DNA of 13,227 nucleotides from an uncultured Prevotella sp. (GTDB lineage: Bacteria; Bacteroidota; Bacteroidia; Bacteroidales; Bacteroidaceae), in the NCBI GenBank assembly GCA_934281565.1, contig CAKQXI010000056.1, positions 1 through 13,227 on the forward strand, read 5' to 3'. Below are positions 1-6,850 of this stretch, in pieces. The notes below the pieces were generated by a model. That model had not been told where the DNA came from, made no database searches, and saw only the letters and a list, made by a program, of their open reading frames with translations. How positions within the stretch are numbered: the stretch's first letter is position 1; each line of letters opens with the position of its first letter. Position numbers and translations under genes: made by a program.

Positions 1-1505
1 AGAGTGGTGTGGGTACCATCGCTGCCGGTGTGGCTAAGGCAAAGGCCGACCTCATCGTTATCTCTGGTGCTGAGGGTGGTACAGGTGCCAGCCCTGCATC
101 AAGTATGCGTTTCGCTGGTATCTCTCCTGAGATTGGACTCTCTGAGACCCAGCAGACCTTGGTGAAGAACGGTCTTCGTGGACAGGTTCGCCTCCAGGTG
201 GATGGTCAGTTGAAGAGCGGTCGTGATGTCATCTTGATGGCATTGCTCGGTGCTGAGGAGTTCAGCTTCGGTACAGCAGCCCTCATCGTATTGGGTTGTG
301 TGATGATGCGTAAATGTAATTTGAATACCTGTCCTATGGGTGTGGCTACACAGGATCCTAAGCTCCGTGCCCACTTCCGTGGTAGCTATAAGTACCTTAT
401 CAACTACTTCCGCTTCTTGGCAGAGGAGGTTCGTGAGTACTTGGCTGAGATGGGGTATACATCTTTGAATGACATCATTGGTCATACCGAACTCATCGTA
501 CGCAAGAAGGATGAGGAGGTATTGCCTACTGAGGGCGAGAATGCCAACGAGCCAGAGGTGGCTAAGAGTATCAAGGAAAAGGCTGATTTGCTCGACTTCA
601 CCCGTCTCTTGTATCGTGAGGCTGGTCATGGTTCTCTCTACCATACCACCGCTCAGATTCATGACCTCGACAATGTGCTCGACCAACAGTTGATTCGTGG
701 TGCGCAGAATGCCATCGAGAAGCAGGAAGAGGTGAGCCTCGACTTCGCTATCAAGAATACCGACCGTGCCGCTGGTACCATGCTCAGTGGTATGATTGCC
801 GAGAAGTATGGTGAGGCAGGCTTGCCAGACAAGACCGTGAACGTGAAGTTCAAGGGCTCCGCAGGTCAGAGTTTCGGTGCTTTCCTGGTTAAGGGAGTGG
901 ATTTCAAACTCGAAGGTGAGACCAATGACTATTTCGCCAAGGGACTTTCAGGAGGTCGTATTTCCATCCTTCCTCCTATCCGCAGCAACTTCTCCGCTGA
1001 GGACAATATCATCGCTGGTAACACCGGTCTCTATGGTGCCACAAGTGGTGAGCTTTACATCAACGGTAAGGTAGGTGAGCGCTTCGGTGTGCGTAACTCT
1101 GGTGCCATCGCCGTCATCGAGGGTGCAGGCGACCACTGCTGTGAGTACATGACAGGTGGTCGTGTGGTAGTGCTCGGTGAGACAGGCCGCAACTTTGCCG
1201 CTGGTATGAGTGGTGGTGTGGCTTACGTCTGGGACAAGAACCACAACTTCGACTACTTCTGTAACATGGATATGGTGGAGATCAACCTCGTGGAGGACAG
1301 CACCTATCGCAAGGAGTTGCACGAGTTGATTCGTCAGCATTATCTCTACACCGGCAGTAAGTTGGCTCGTACCATGCTTGATGACTGGAACCACTACGTA
1401 GAGGATTTCATCCAGGTAGTGCCAATCGAATACAAGCGAGTACTGCAGGAAGAGCAAGTAAAGAAGTTGCAGCAGAAGATTGCGGATATGCAGCGCGATT
1501 ATTAA
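1..1505 (+). CDS. gltB: Glutamate synthase large subunit, C-terminal part (partial at the 5' end)
   Basis: This is the C-terminal third of the large subunit of glutamate synthase, which makes two glutamates from glutamine and 2-oxoglutarate. The reading frame is open to the left edge, so the start and the glutaminase domain lie outside the window; about 500 of roughly 1500 residues are present. The FMN/2-oxoglutarate domain is clear (GVGTIAAGVAKA, GGTGASP, ETQQTLV, RLQVDG). The 3Fe-4S cysteines occur in the family spacing C-x5-C-x4-C, encoded around 297-332 (GCVMMRKCNLNTCPMGVATQD region). Residues about 250-410 of the visible part form the glycine-rich beta-helix domain (GQSFGAFLV, GLSGGRI, NTGLYGATSGELYINGKVGERF, MTGGRVVVLG). 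It is followed by gltD on the same strand, the usual subunit partner. Base composition is typical for a housekeeping gene here. The assignment is close to certain. Confidence 0.97.
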   Translation, partial: SGVGTIAAGVAKAKADLIVISGAEGGTGASPASSMRFAGISPEIGLSETQQTLVKNGLRGQVRLQVDGQLKSGRDVILMALLGAEEFSFGTAALIVLGCVMMRKCNLNTCPMGVATQDPKLRAHFRGSYKYLINYFRFLAEEVREYLAEMGYTSLNDIIGHTELIVRKKDEEVLPTEGENANEPEVAKSIKEKADLLDFTRLLYREAGHGSLYHTTAQIHDLDNVLDQQLIRGAQNAIEKQEEVSLDFAIKNTDRAAGTMLSGMIAEKYGEAGLPDKTVNVKFKGSAGQSFGAFLVKGVDFKLEGETNDYFAKGLSGGRISILPPIRSNFSAEDNIIAGNTGLYGATSGELYINGKVGERFGVRNSGAIAVIEGAGDHCCEYMTGGRVVVLGETGRNFAAGMSGGVAYVWDKNHNFDYFCNMDMVEINLVEDSTYRKELHELIRQHYLYTGSKLARTMLDDWNHYVEDFIQVVPIEYKRVLQEEQVKKLQQKIADMQRDY

Positions 1506-1507
1506 TC

Positions 1508-1637
1508 GTTGAAGGTTGAAATTTGAAAGTTGAAGGTTATGATTACTATTTGTTGGACTCATTTTTACTTCACTTTCTGATTTCAGCCATAAGACAGCAT
1601 ATCATAACTTTCAATCTTCAAATTTCAATTTTCAAAT
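1508..1637. repeat. Heptameric repeat tracts forming a large inverted repeat between gltB and gltD
   Basis: The gltB-gltD gap is built from 7-bp units. Positions 1508-1542 read as five consecutive heptads (GTTGAAG, GTTGAAA, TTTGAAA, GTTGAAG, GTTATGA). Positions 1610-1637 read as four heptads of the complementary type (TTCAATC, TTCAAAT, TTCAATT, TTCAAAT). The two tracts are inverted relative to each other: aligning about 1517-1543 with 1601-1627 gives roughly 24 of 27 complementary positions, with about 57 bp between them. In the gltBD transcript this could form a long A/U-rich stem, but that is inference. No canonical terminator or clear promoter is visible here. Confidence 0.7.
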
Positions 1638-1648
1638 AAAAAATAAAG

Positions 1649-2992
1649 ATGGGAAATCCTAAAGCATTTTTGACTATACCACGCAAGGAAGCGGGTTATA
1701 GACCAATTCACGATAGAATTCTCGACTTCAGCGAGGTTGAGCAAACATTGAATAGTAACGACCGCCGTCAGCAGGCGAGCCGTTGTATGGACTGCGGTGT
1801 GCCTTTCTGTCACTGGGCTTGTCCACTGGGCAACAAGGCTCCGGAGTGGAACGATGCCCTCTACAAGGGTGACTGGGAGTTGGCTTATCGCCTCCTCAAC
1901 AGCACCAACGACTTTCCTGAGTTCACAGGGCGTATCTGTCCTGCGCTCTGCGAGAAAGCGTGTGTGTTGAACTTGATGGAGCATGAGCCTACCACCAACC
2001 GTGAGGATGAGTGCGCCATCGTGGAACACGCTTTTTCTGAGGACTATGTACACGTTGAGATACCTGAGCGCAATGGCAAGACGGTGGCTGTCATCGGTGC
2101 GGGTCCTGCTGGATTGGTTGCTGCCAACCAGTTGAACCACAAGGGCTACAAGGTGACAGTCTTCGAGGCTCGTGAGAATGCGGGTGGTCTGTTGAGATAT
2201 GGTATCCCGAACTTCAAGCTCAACAAGAGCATCATAGACCGTCGTCTCCACCTCTTGGAGGAGGAAGGCATCGAGTTTAAGTACAACCAGCATATCGATG
2301 TCACCAAGTTGCCTGAGGGCTTCGATGCCTACGTGGTATCTACAGGTACGCCTACCGCTCGTGACCTGAATATCCCAGGACGTGATTTGAAAGGCGTTTA
2401 TTTCGCATTGGAATTGCTTTCGCAGCAAAACAGGGTCTTGGCTGGTATGGAGTTCTCCAAGGACGAGCTTGTCAACTGCAAGGGCAAGGATGTCTTGGTA
2501 ATCGGTGGTGGTGATACGGGTTCCGACTGTATCGGTACGGCACATCGCCAAGGATGCAAGAGCGTTACCCAGATTGAGATTATGCCGAAACCAGTGGAGG
2601 GTCCTGACGATCCTCTGAATCCATGGCCGAACTGGCCCCGCACTCTCAAGACGACATCAAGCCACGAGGAGGGGTGCGTTCGCCGTTGGAATATCAACTC
2701 TCTAAAATTCCTCGGGAGGAATGGAAAATTATCTGGCGTGGAAATTCAAGAGATCTCCTGGAGGAAAAATCCAGAGGGTGGTCGTCCTTTGATGGAGCCT
2801 GTGGGCAAGCCTGAGATCATCAAGGCTGATGCCGTGTTCTTGGCGATGGGCTTCTTGAAGCCACAGCAGCCTGAATTTGCCGAGAATGTATTCGTGGCTG
2901 GTGATGCTGCCAACGGTGCTTCGCTCGTGGTACGGGCTATGGCAAGCGGGCGCAAGACTGCCGAGAAGGTAGATAAGTTCTTGAGAAAGTGA
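1649..2992 (+). CDS. gltD: Glutamate synthase small subunit
   Basis: This is the small (beta) subunit of glutamate synthase. It takes electrons from NAD(P)H through FAD and passes them by iron-sulfur clusters to GltB. Visible parts in order: N-terminal cysteine clusters (CMDCGVPFCHWAC, residues 46-58; RICPALCEKAC, 95-105); an FAD-binding Rossmann motif (VAVIGAGPAG, 146-155) followed by VFEA and GGLLRYGIP; an NAD(P)H-binding motif (LVIGGGDTGSD, 283-293); the WPNWP and SSHEEGC signatures; and a second FAD motif (NVFVAGDA, 413-420). The protein has 447 residues against about 470 for the E. coli protein. The segment between GFLKPQ and the last FAD motif is shorter than I expect, which may account for most of the difference. 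The start is the ATG after the AT-rich end of the repeat tract. It is probably co-transcribed with gltB 143 bp upstream. Confidence 0.97.
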   Translation: MGNPKAFLTIPRKEAGYRPIHDRILDFSEVEQTLNSNDRRQQASRCMDCGVPFCHWACPLGNKAPEWNDALYKGDWELAYRLLNSTNDFPEFTGRICPALCEKACVLNLMEHEPTTNREDECAIVEHAFSEDYVHVEIPERNGKTVAVIGAGPAGLVAANQLNHKGYKVTVFEARENAGGLLRYGIPNFKLNKSIIDRRLHLLEEEGIEFKYNQHIDVTKLPEGFDAYVVSTGTPTARDLNIPGRDLKGVYFALELLSQQNRVLAGMEFSKDELVNCKGKDVLVIGGGDTGSDCIGTAHRQGCKSVTQIEIMPKPVEGPDDPLNPWPNWPRTLKTTSSHEEGCVRRWNINSLKFLGRNGKLSGVEIQEISWRKNPEGGRPLMEPVGKPEIIKADAVFLAMGFLKPQQPEFAENVFVAGDAANGASLVVRAMASGRKTAEKVDKFLRK

Positions 2993-3059
2993 TGGACTTT
3001 GACTTCTCTAACTTCTTTTAAGAAGATAATTATCGGTTATTTATAACTATAAGTAGTGG

Positions 3060-3098
3060 GGAGGCAGACCTTGTGATGGGGTTTGCCTCCTGTTTTGT
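3060..3098 (+). terminator. Hairpin terminator after gltD, between convergent genes
   Basis: An 11-bp stem pairs 3060-3070 (GGAGGCAGACC) with 3080-3090 (GGTTTGCCTCC) around a 9-nt loop, with one G-T wobble. The T-rich sequence TGTTTTGTT follows on the + strand. It lies 67 bp after the gltD stop and ends right at the stop of the converging recombinase gene, so it may act in both directions. On the minus strand the sequence beyond the stem is less T-rich. Confidence 0.75.
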
Positions 3099-4315
3099 TA
3101 CTCTCTTGTTACCTTGAAACAATCGTCGATGAGGCTGATTGCGTGCTCCTTTTGCTTGCTGACCACCTTGGCATATGTCTGTGTCGTTGTTACGTTCTTG
3201 TGACCCAACAGTTGCGACACGGTATAGAGGTCTGCCCCCAAGGTTAATTCCAGTGTGGCAAAGGTGTGCCTTGCTGTGTGGAATGTTACTTTCTTGTTTC
3301 TGATGCCTGAGTTCCTTGCCCATTCTTTTATTTGGGTGGACAGCGTGTTGCTGTTCAAGGATGTGAATACCAGTCCTGTGGAGTATTTGGTATGGGGTGG
3401 CAGGTATTGGCAAGCCTGGGCGGACAATGGGATGGTGAGCCATTTCTGGGTCTTCTTGATTTTCTTGGTCAGTTGGTATTTCCCATCGTTCCGTGTGATT
3501 TGTTCCCAGGTAAGTTCCTCGATGTCGCTCTTTCTCAGTCCTGTGAGACAACTGAATAAAAATGCCTCTTTGAGTTGTGGGGTAGGGCATGAGGCTTTCC
3601 TCAACATCTCCAGCTCGTTCTTCTCCAGATAACATTTGTTGTTGTCTGGGCATTTGATGCGATAGCAAGAGGGGAGGTTGTCCATCGGGTTCTCCTTGAT
3701 GAGCTTGAGCTTTTCCGCTTCCTTGAGGATGCTCTTGAGGATGCTGTATTTCAGATAGATGGTGCTGTCGGACAGCTTTTTGGCTTGCTGCATGTTGGTA
3801 TGCAAGTCCTTGGCATTCTTGAGATAATCGATGAAGTTCTTGCAGAATTCCGTGTCCACGTCCTCCAGCATCTTGTTTCTTGCACCAAATTTCTCAAGGT
3901 GTGTCTTGATGGTCAAGACACTTCCACAGCGCCCTTCGTTGATGGTTTGCCCTGGCTTCTTGCGTTCTTCTGCATAACGCTGCACGAAGTCAAGAAGTCG
4001 CAAACCAGTCTTCTGGGACTGTTTTTGTTGGATTCTTTGCTTGGGATTGTTCTCTTGCTCGTAACCTTTGAGCAAGTATAGGGTCTTTTGTGCCTTACTT
4101 TTGATGGCTTTCTCTAAGATGATTTGGTTCTGTCGTTGTGCGAATTCATCTATTTCGGGCACAAGATAGAGGAATAGGAAGTCGTAAGTGCGCACTCCAT
4201 TCCAATAAATGTCCAAATACAGACTTTTGTTTCCATCTTTGAGTTTCCTGTATCTCAACTTTACAGGTTCTTTTAACGTAAGTTGTCTTTTAATTGCTTT
4301 TTTGCTTTGGTTCAT
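3098..4315 (-). CDS. Tyrosine recombinase, likely local DNA invertase for the fimbrial switch
   Basis: This is a 405-residue tyrosine site-specific recombinase of the Bacteroidetes integrase type. Residues about 1-100 form the N-terminal arm-binding region (VKLRYRKLKDGNKSLYLDIYWNG), about 105-215 the SAM-like core-binding domain, and about 225-395 the catalytic domain. The catalytic residues are all visible: R261 (TGLRKSD), a lysine in the KKIKKTQKW strand, H346 and R349 (HTARHTF), H372 (LLGH) and Y381 (TQTYAKV). The frame extends to an ATG at 4372, but that ATG and the one at 4360 lie inside or upstream of a consensus promoter (4342-4373). I therefore chose the ATG at 4315. It is divergent from the fimbrial operon, and its upstream gap holds a pair of perfect 21-bp inverted repeats shaped like recombinase sites. 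That makes it a likely dedicated invertase for the fimbrial promoter rather than a mobile-element integrase; no phage or conjugative genes are present. Enzyme class is certain, target is inferred. Confidence 0.93.
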   Translation of the reverse strand: MNQSKKAIKRQLTLKEPVKLRYRKLKDGNKSLYLDIYWNGVRTYDFLFLYLVPEIDEFAQRQNQIILEKAIKSKAQKTLYLLKGYEQENNPKQRIQQKQSQKTGLRLLDFVQRYAEERKKPGQTINEGRCGSVLTIKTHLEKFGARNKMLEDVDTEFCKNFIDYLKNAKDLHTNMQQAKKLSDSTIYLKYSILKSILKEAEKLKLIKENPMDNLPSCYRIKCPDNNKCYLEKNELEMLRKASCPTPQLKEAFLFSCLTGLRKSDIEELTWEQITRNDGKYQLTKKIKKTQKWLTIPLSAQACQYLPPHTKYSTGLVFTSLNSNTLSTQIKEWARNSGIRNKKVTFHTARHTFATLELTLGADLYTVSQLLGHKNVTTTQTYAKVVSKQKEHAISLIDDCFKVTRE

Positions 4316-4341
4316 AACTGTTTTTTCTTTAGATAACGGTA

Positions 4342-4373
4342 CAAAGGTAATCCTTTGCATCCGATTGAGCAAA
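4342..4373 (-). promoter_or_regulatory. Consensus Bacteroidetes promoter of the recombinase gene
   Basis: On the minus strand TTTG (4373-4370) is followed by a 20-bp spacer and TACCTTTG (4349-4342). This exactly matches the Bacteroidetes sigma consensus TTTG-N19-21-TAnnTTTG. Transcription should start a few bases beyond 4342, leaving a leader of about 20 bases to the ATG at 4315. The promoter lies outside the proposed invertible segment, so its direction should be fixed. Confidence 0.8.
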
Positions 4374-4414
4374 TATTTTATATAAAATTTTGAGTTAACG
4401 GCTTAATTTTAACG

Positions 4415-4435
4415 ACAGTTGTGCCATAACTGTTG
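4415..4435 (+). repeat. Left inverted repeat (crossover site) of the proposed invertible segment
   Basis: This 21-bp sequence is repeated perfectly in inverted orientation at 4683-4703. It is itself a short-arm palindrome: ACAGTT (4415-4420) and AACTGT (4428-4433) flank the asymmetric 7-bp spacer GTGCCAT. This arm-spacer-arm form is that of tyrosine-recombinase core sites. The bases immediately outside the match differ between the two copies, so the repeat edges are sharp. Confidence 0.88.
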
Positions 4436-4440
4436 TGCTG

Positions 4441-4475
4441 CAAAGGTATATATTTTTTCTGGTTTCGCGAGCAAA
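4441..4475 (-). promoter_or_regulatory. Promoter inside the invertible segment, facing the recombinase (operon-OFF orientation)
   Basis: On the minus strand TACCTTTG (4448-4441) perfectly matches the Bacteroidetes -7 box. The nearest TTTG upstream (4475-4472) is 23 bp away, slightly longer than the usual 19-21, within a T-run that makes the exact -33 position uncertain. The identical -7 box also occurs in the recombinase and B3/B4 gene promoters in this window. Transcription would begin near 4436 and run through the left repeat toward the recombinase gene. Confidence 0.68.
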
Positions 4476-4682
4476 AAAATCGCAATTTAACATGAAATTA
4501 ACATTAAATAGCTAATATCTCCCTTGCGGTGGCATATTTTTCACGAAAAAAAGCCCTTATAAATAATAATAGGTGAAAAATGAGTGTTACTCCGGAAAGA
4601 AGTCATAGGAATATGCCGAGGGAGAGGCAACCCGCCAAACCGCTTGAAAAACTGCCATTTTCATCATTTTTAGCCCCTTTTT

Positions 4683-4703
4683 CAACAGTTATGGCACAAC
4701 TGT
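4683..4703 (-). repeat. Right inverted repeat (crossover site) of the proposed invertible segment
   Basis: This is the perfect inverted copy of 4415-4435. Counting one more base, 4684-4704 has fully symmetric 7-bp arms (AACAGTT and AACTGTT) around the 7-bp spacer ATGGCAC. Because the spacer is asymmetric and opposed to that of the left copy, recombination would invert the DNA between the sites rather than delete it. It lies 34 bp before the ATG of the first fimbrial gene and would form a small hairpin in the leader of an ON transcript. Confidence 0.88.
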
Positions 4704-4737
4704 TAAGACAATTAGAAACAAGAAAATTAATAAGAAT

Positions 4738-5292
4738 ATGAAGAGGTTAAAACGATATCTTATCATGTGTATCTTGACGCTCTCTTGTCTGGGCGCCAGC
4801 TCTCAGAATGTGGCATTGAAGTCTAATATGCTCTATGATGCCCTGGGGGTGGCATCGCTCGGTATCGAGGTGAAAACTTCCAAGCATTCGTCACTCAACT
4901 TGATGGGATCATATAATCCTTTAAAGTATTGTGGGGCTAAGTGGAAGAACTTCTCGCTCCAACCTGAGTACCGCTATTGGTTCCATCGAACGTTCACGGG
5001 ACCGTTCCTTGCCGTCAATGCTGCATGGGGAGGCTTCAATACCGACAAGATGCATATCGGTGGACTTTACGGAAAGCATCGACAAGGACATTTCTATGGG
5101 GCTGGAATCGGAGCTGGATACCACTTGATCCTTTCTAATCGTTTGAGCCTGGACTTCACTGTCGAGATGGATGCCATACATTGTAAGTATGATAAATATC
5201 GAGAAGGCGATCTACCTTATATGGAAGGCAAGTTCTCAAGCAATGCCATCCTGCCTATCGGCACTGGCATCTCGCTGGCTTTCATGTTGTAA
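4738..5292 (+). CDS. DUF3575-family exported protein, first gene of the fimbrial operon
   Basis: This is a 184-residue protein with an N-terminal signal peptide (MKRLKRYLIM and a hydrophobic stretch ending at about GASSQ, residues 20-23). There is no proper lipobox at C17. The mature part resembles the DUF3575 family: NMLYDALGVASLGIE followed by alternating hydrophobic/aromatic strands (FSLQPEYRYWFH, GPFLAVNAAWGG, GHFYGAGIGAGYHL, LSLDFTVEMD, ILPIGTGISLAFML). The final strand and terminal hydrophobic residues suggest a small outer-membrane beta-barrel. Family members are commonly encoded beside DUF3868 proteins in Bacteroidales fimbrial loci; their role is not well defined, and an assembly or outer-membrane role is inference. 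The gene follows the proposed phase switch by 34 bp and precedes the DUF3868 gene by 32 bp, so the switch should control it first. Confidence 0.85.
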   Translation: MKRLKRYLIMCILTLSCLGASSQNVALKSNMLYDALGVASLGIEVKTSKHSSLNLMGSYNPLKYCGAKWKNFSLQPEYRYWFHRTFTGPFLAVNAAWGGFNTDKMHIGGLYGKHRQGHFYGAGIGAGYHLILSNRLSLDFTVEMDAIHCKYDKYREGDLPYMEGKFSSNAILPIGTGISLAFML

Positions 5293-5324
5293 AACCAAAG
5301 AAAATAAAAAAATAAGTGAATGTT

Positions 5325-6821
5325 ATGAAACAAGCATTGAAAAAAATCTCTGTTTCCCTTGTCGGACTGCTCGCTCTCTGCGGCAGCGGCTTTGCACAGA
5401 CGGCATACAAGGGACAGCTGTATATCAATAACGAGCGATTCAATCTACAAGGTGACTTGCTCCGTGTACAGTTGTATGTGAGTTACAACGACGACATCCT
5501 CAACACAGGTGAGACTCTGAACTTTACGCCTGTCTTGAAGAATGGTCGCCACATGAAAGCACTCTCTTCTGTGGTGGTGCGTGGCACGGAACGTGGTAAG
5601 TACGAAAATCGTGCCGATGCCTTTTCGGGGCGTATACGTAATAACGTTGCCGTCGTGACTGCTGACAAGCGACATGGCACACGTTACTTTGTCTACGACA
5701 CCACCATTCCTTATAGCGATTGGATGGGTACTGCTGCGCTCTACGTTGAGAGTGAGGAACGTGGATGGGGTAAGCGTCCTCATGTCTACGAGGACAAGGT
5801 GTTCAGCTCCATCAACATTTCTCGCCATGCTGCCAGCACTCCTGATGAGAAGCCGGAGAGCAATGCGGTTGCAAGGGCGGAGTGGATTCGTTTCCTCAAT
5901 CCTGCACAGGCGATGAGTACGCAGGTGGAGGTGAGCGGTACTATCAAGCTGAATGACAGGCGACACTTAAGTAGGTTGCGTGGCAAGGACTTCAATCGTG
6001 CTATCTTCGAGGAAATCAACACCGACTTGATGAGTCAGTTGACGGTGCCTGGCACCACTGTGCGTAATCTGCAGATTGTTGGCTATGGTGCGCCTTGTGG
6101 TGACTATCGTACCAATGAGATTGCTGCTTCTGAGCGTGCCTTGAATTTGAAGAAGTATCTGATGAACAACCGTTTGCTCGGTTCTGATGGTCTTACGGTG
6201 ACTTGGGTTGCTGAAGACTGGGATAGCATTGCTTCCTTGGTTGATAAGAGTCAGTTGAAGTTAAAGAGTGCCGTGCTCGATATCATCCGCACTGTTTCTG
6301 TTGTGGGTGGGCGTGAGCAGGAGATACGCTTGCTTGCCGATGGTGCTCCTTATTCGTTCTTGAAGAACGCGATATTCCCTGATGTGGAGCGTGTGAAATA
6401 TACGGCTATCTTGGATAGAAGTGGTGGTGATACGCAGACTACTGTCAATGGTGACGACAGTACTGTTTCTCTTGACAATATGTTTATTACGGCACAGGGC
6501 TTCAAGGTGGGCAGTCGTGAGTATAACGACTTGATTGACTTGATGGCACGTCTTTTCCCTGACAATGCCGAGGCAAGCATCGATGCTGCTGGCGTGGCTT
6601 TGATGCGTGGTGATCTCTCATTGGCGGATAGCTACTTGAGACCTTGGAAGACCGACCCTCGTGCTTACTGTAACATGGGTGTGCTCAATATGCTGCGTGG
6701 TGACTATGCCAAGGCTGAGGTCTACTTGCAGATGGCTGAGGCTTCTGGTGTCAAGGAGGCTACCAAGGCTTTGGGCTACTTGATACAGCATAAGGCGCAA
6801 GATTCTTCTGATGATAAATAA
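5325..6821 (+). CDS. DUF3868 / OmpA-like / TPR-like fimbrial accessory protein
   Basis: This is a 498-residue exported protein. I chose the ATG at 5325 because it gives a clean signal peptide (MKQALKKISVSLVGLLALCGSGFA-Q, cleavage about 24/25); the frame also allows an earlier GTG at 5316. Residues about 26-170 match what I know of the DUF3868 domain, with many beta-strands (GDLLRVQLYVSY, LNFTPVLKNG, MKALSSVVVRG). Residues about 200-285 resemble an OmpA-like peptidoglycan-binding fold, including IVGYGAPCGDYRTNEIAASERALNLKKYL, close to the family N-x2-LS-x2-RA pattern. The last 90 residues contain TPR-like helices (PRAYCNMGVLNMLRGDYAKAEVYLQMAE). The layout suggests a periplasmic or outer-membrane scaffold tying pilus assembly to the cell wall, but this is inference. 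It sits between the DUF3575 and fimbrillin genes, with a 29-bp gap to the latter. Confidence 0.87.
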   Translation: MKQALKKISVSLVGLLALCGSGFAQTAYKGQLYINNERFNLQGDLLRVQLYVSYNDDILNTGETLNFTPVLKNGRHMKALSSVVVRGTERGKYENRADAFSGRIRNNVAVVTADKRHGTRYFVYDTTIPYSDWMGTAALYVESEERGWGKRPHVYEDKVFSSINISRHAASTPDEKPESNAVARAEWIRFLNPAQAMSTQVEVSGTIKLNDRRHLSRLRGKDFNRAIFEEINTDLMSQLTVPGTTVRNLQIVGYGAPCGDYRTNEIAASERALNLKKYLMNNRLLGSDGLTVTWVAEDWDSIASLVDKSQLKLKSAVLDIIRTVSVVGGREQEIRLLADGAPYSFLKNAIFPDVERVKYTAILDRSGGDTQTTVNGDDSTVSLDNMFITAQGFKVGSREYNDLIDLMARLFPDNAEASIDAAGVALMRGDLSLADSYLRPWKTDPRAYCNMGVLNMLRGDYAKAEVYLQMAEASGVKEATKALGYLIQHKAQDSSDDK

Positions 6822-6850
6822 AAAAGAACAATTATAGATAGGTACATATT

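Larger units (their letters stand above)
4415..4703. other. Proposed 289-bp invertible promoter segment (phase switch)
   Basis: Two perfect 21-bp inverted repeats enclose 247 bp (4436-4682) in the gap between the recombinase gene and the fimbrial operon. The interior has no gene. Its only TAnnTTTG box points left (4441-4448). I found no TTTG on the + strand inside the segment or between the right repeat and the ATG at 4738, so the fimbrial operon lacks a canonical promoter in this orientation. Inversion would map the box to about 4670-4677 on the + strand. The transcript would then start near the edge of the right repeat and have a leader of about 55 bases. The interior also holds an imperfect stem: TCTCCCT (4518-4524) and GGCATAT (4531-4537) against ATATGCC (4611-4617) and AGGGAGA (4619-4625), with ATTTTTCAC/GTGAAAAAT (4536-4544, 4573-4581) inside it. 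Repeat geometry is seen directly; inversion is inferred. Confidence 0.83.

Noticed and set aside
99..686. Long minus-strand open frame opposite gltB (and a similar one at 948-1562)
   Set aside because: It lies entirely opposite conserved gltB sequence, has no recognisable domain, and arises from the biased codon use of gltB. The 948-1562 frame runs through the heptad repeats.
1522..1552. Possible promoter for gltD inside the heptad tract (TTTG at 1522, TACTATTTG at 1544-1552)
   Set aside because: The -7-like element has one extra base compared with TAnnTTTG and the spacer is 18 bp. The TTTG is part of the periodic repeat, so the match is likely accidental.
1625..2551. 308-residue minus-strand open frame opposite gltD
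   Set aside because: It is antisense to clearly conserved gltD motifs, its translation shows no domain, and it has no promoter consensus.
2701..2775. Small perfect inverted repeat in gltD (ATTCCTC/GAGGAAT near 2709-2724)
   Set aside because: The loop would be only two bases and it lies in coding sequence for conserved protein; chance is the simplest explanation.
4316..4372. Longer recombinase N-terminus starting at the ATG at 4372
   Set aside because: That ATG lies within the -33 element of a perfect consensus promoter, so the main transcript would not contain it. Only a transcript from the invertible promoter could.
3098..4703. Recombinase as integrase of an integrated mobile element with the 21-bp repeats as att sites
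   Set aside because: The repeats are inverted, not direct, lie 247 bp apart and enclose no cargo. No phage, conjugation or tRNA sequence is present nearby.
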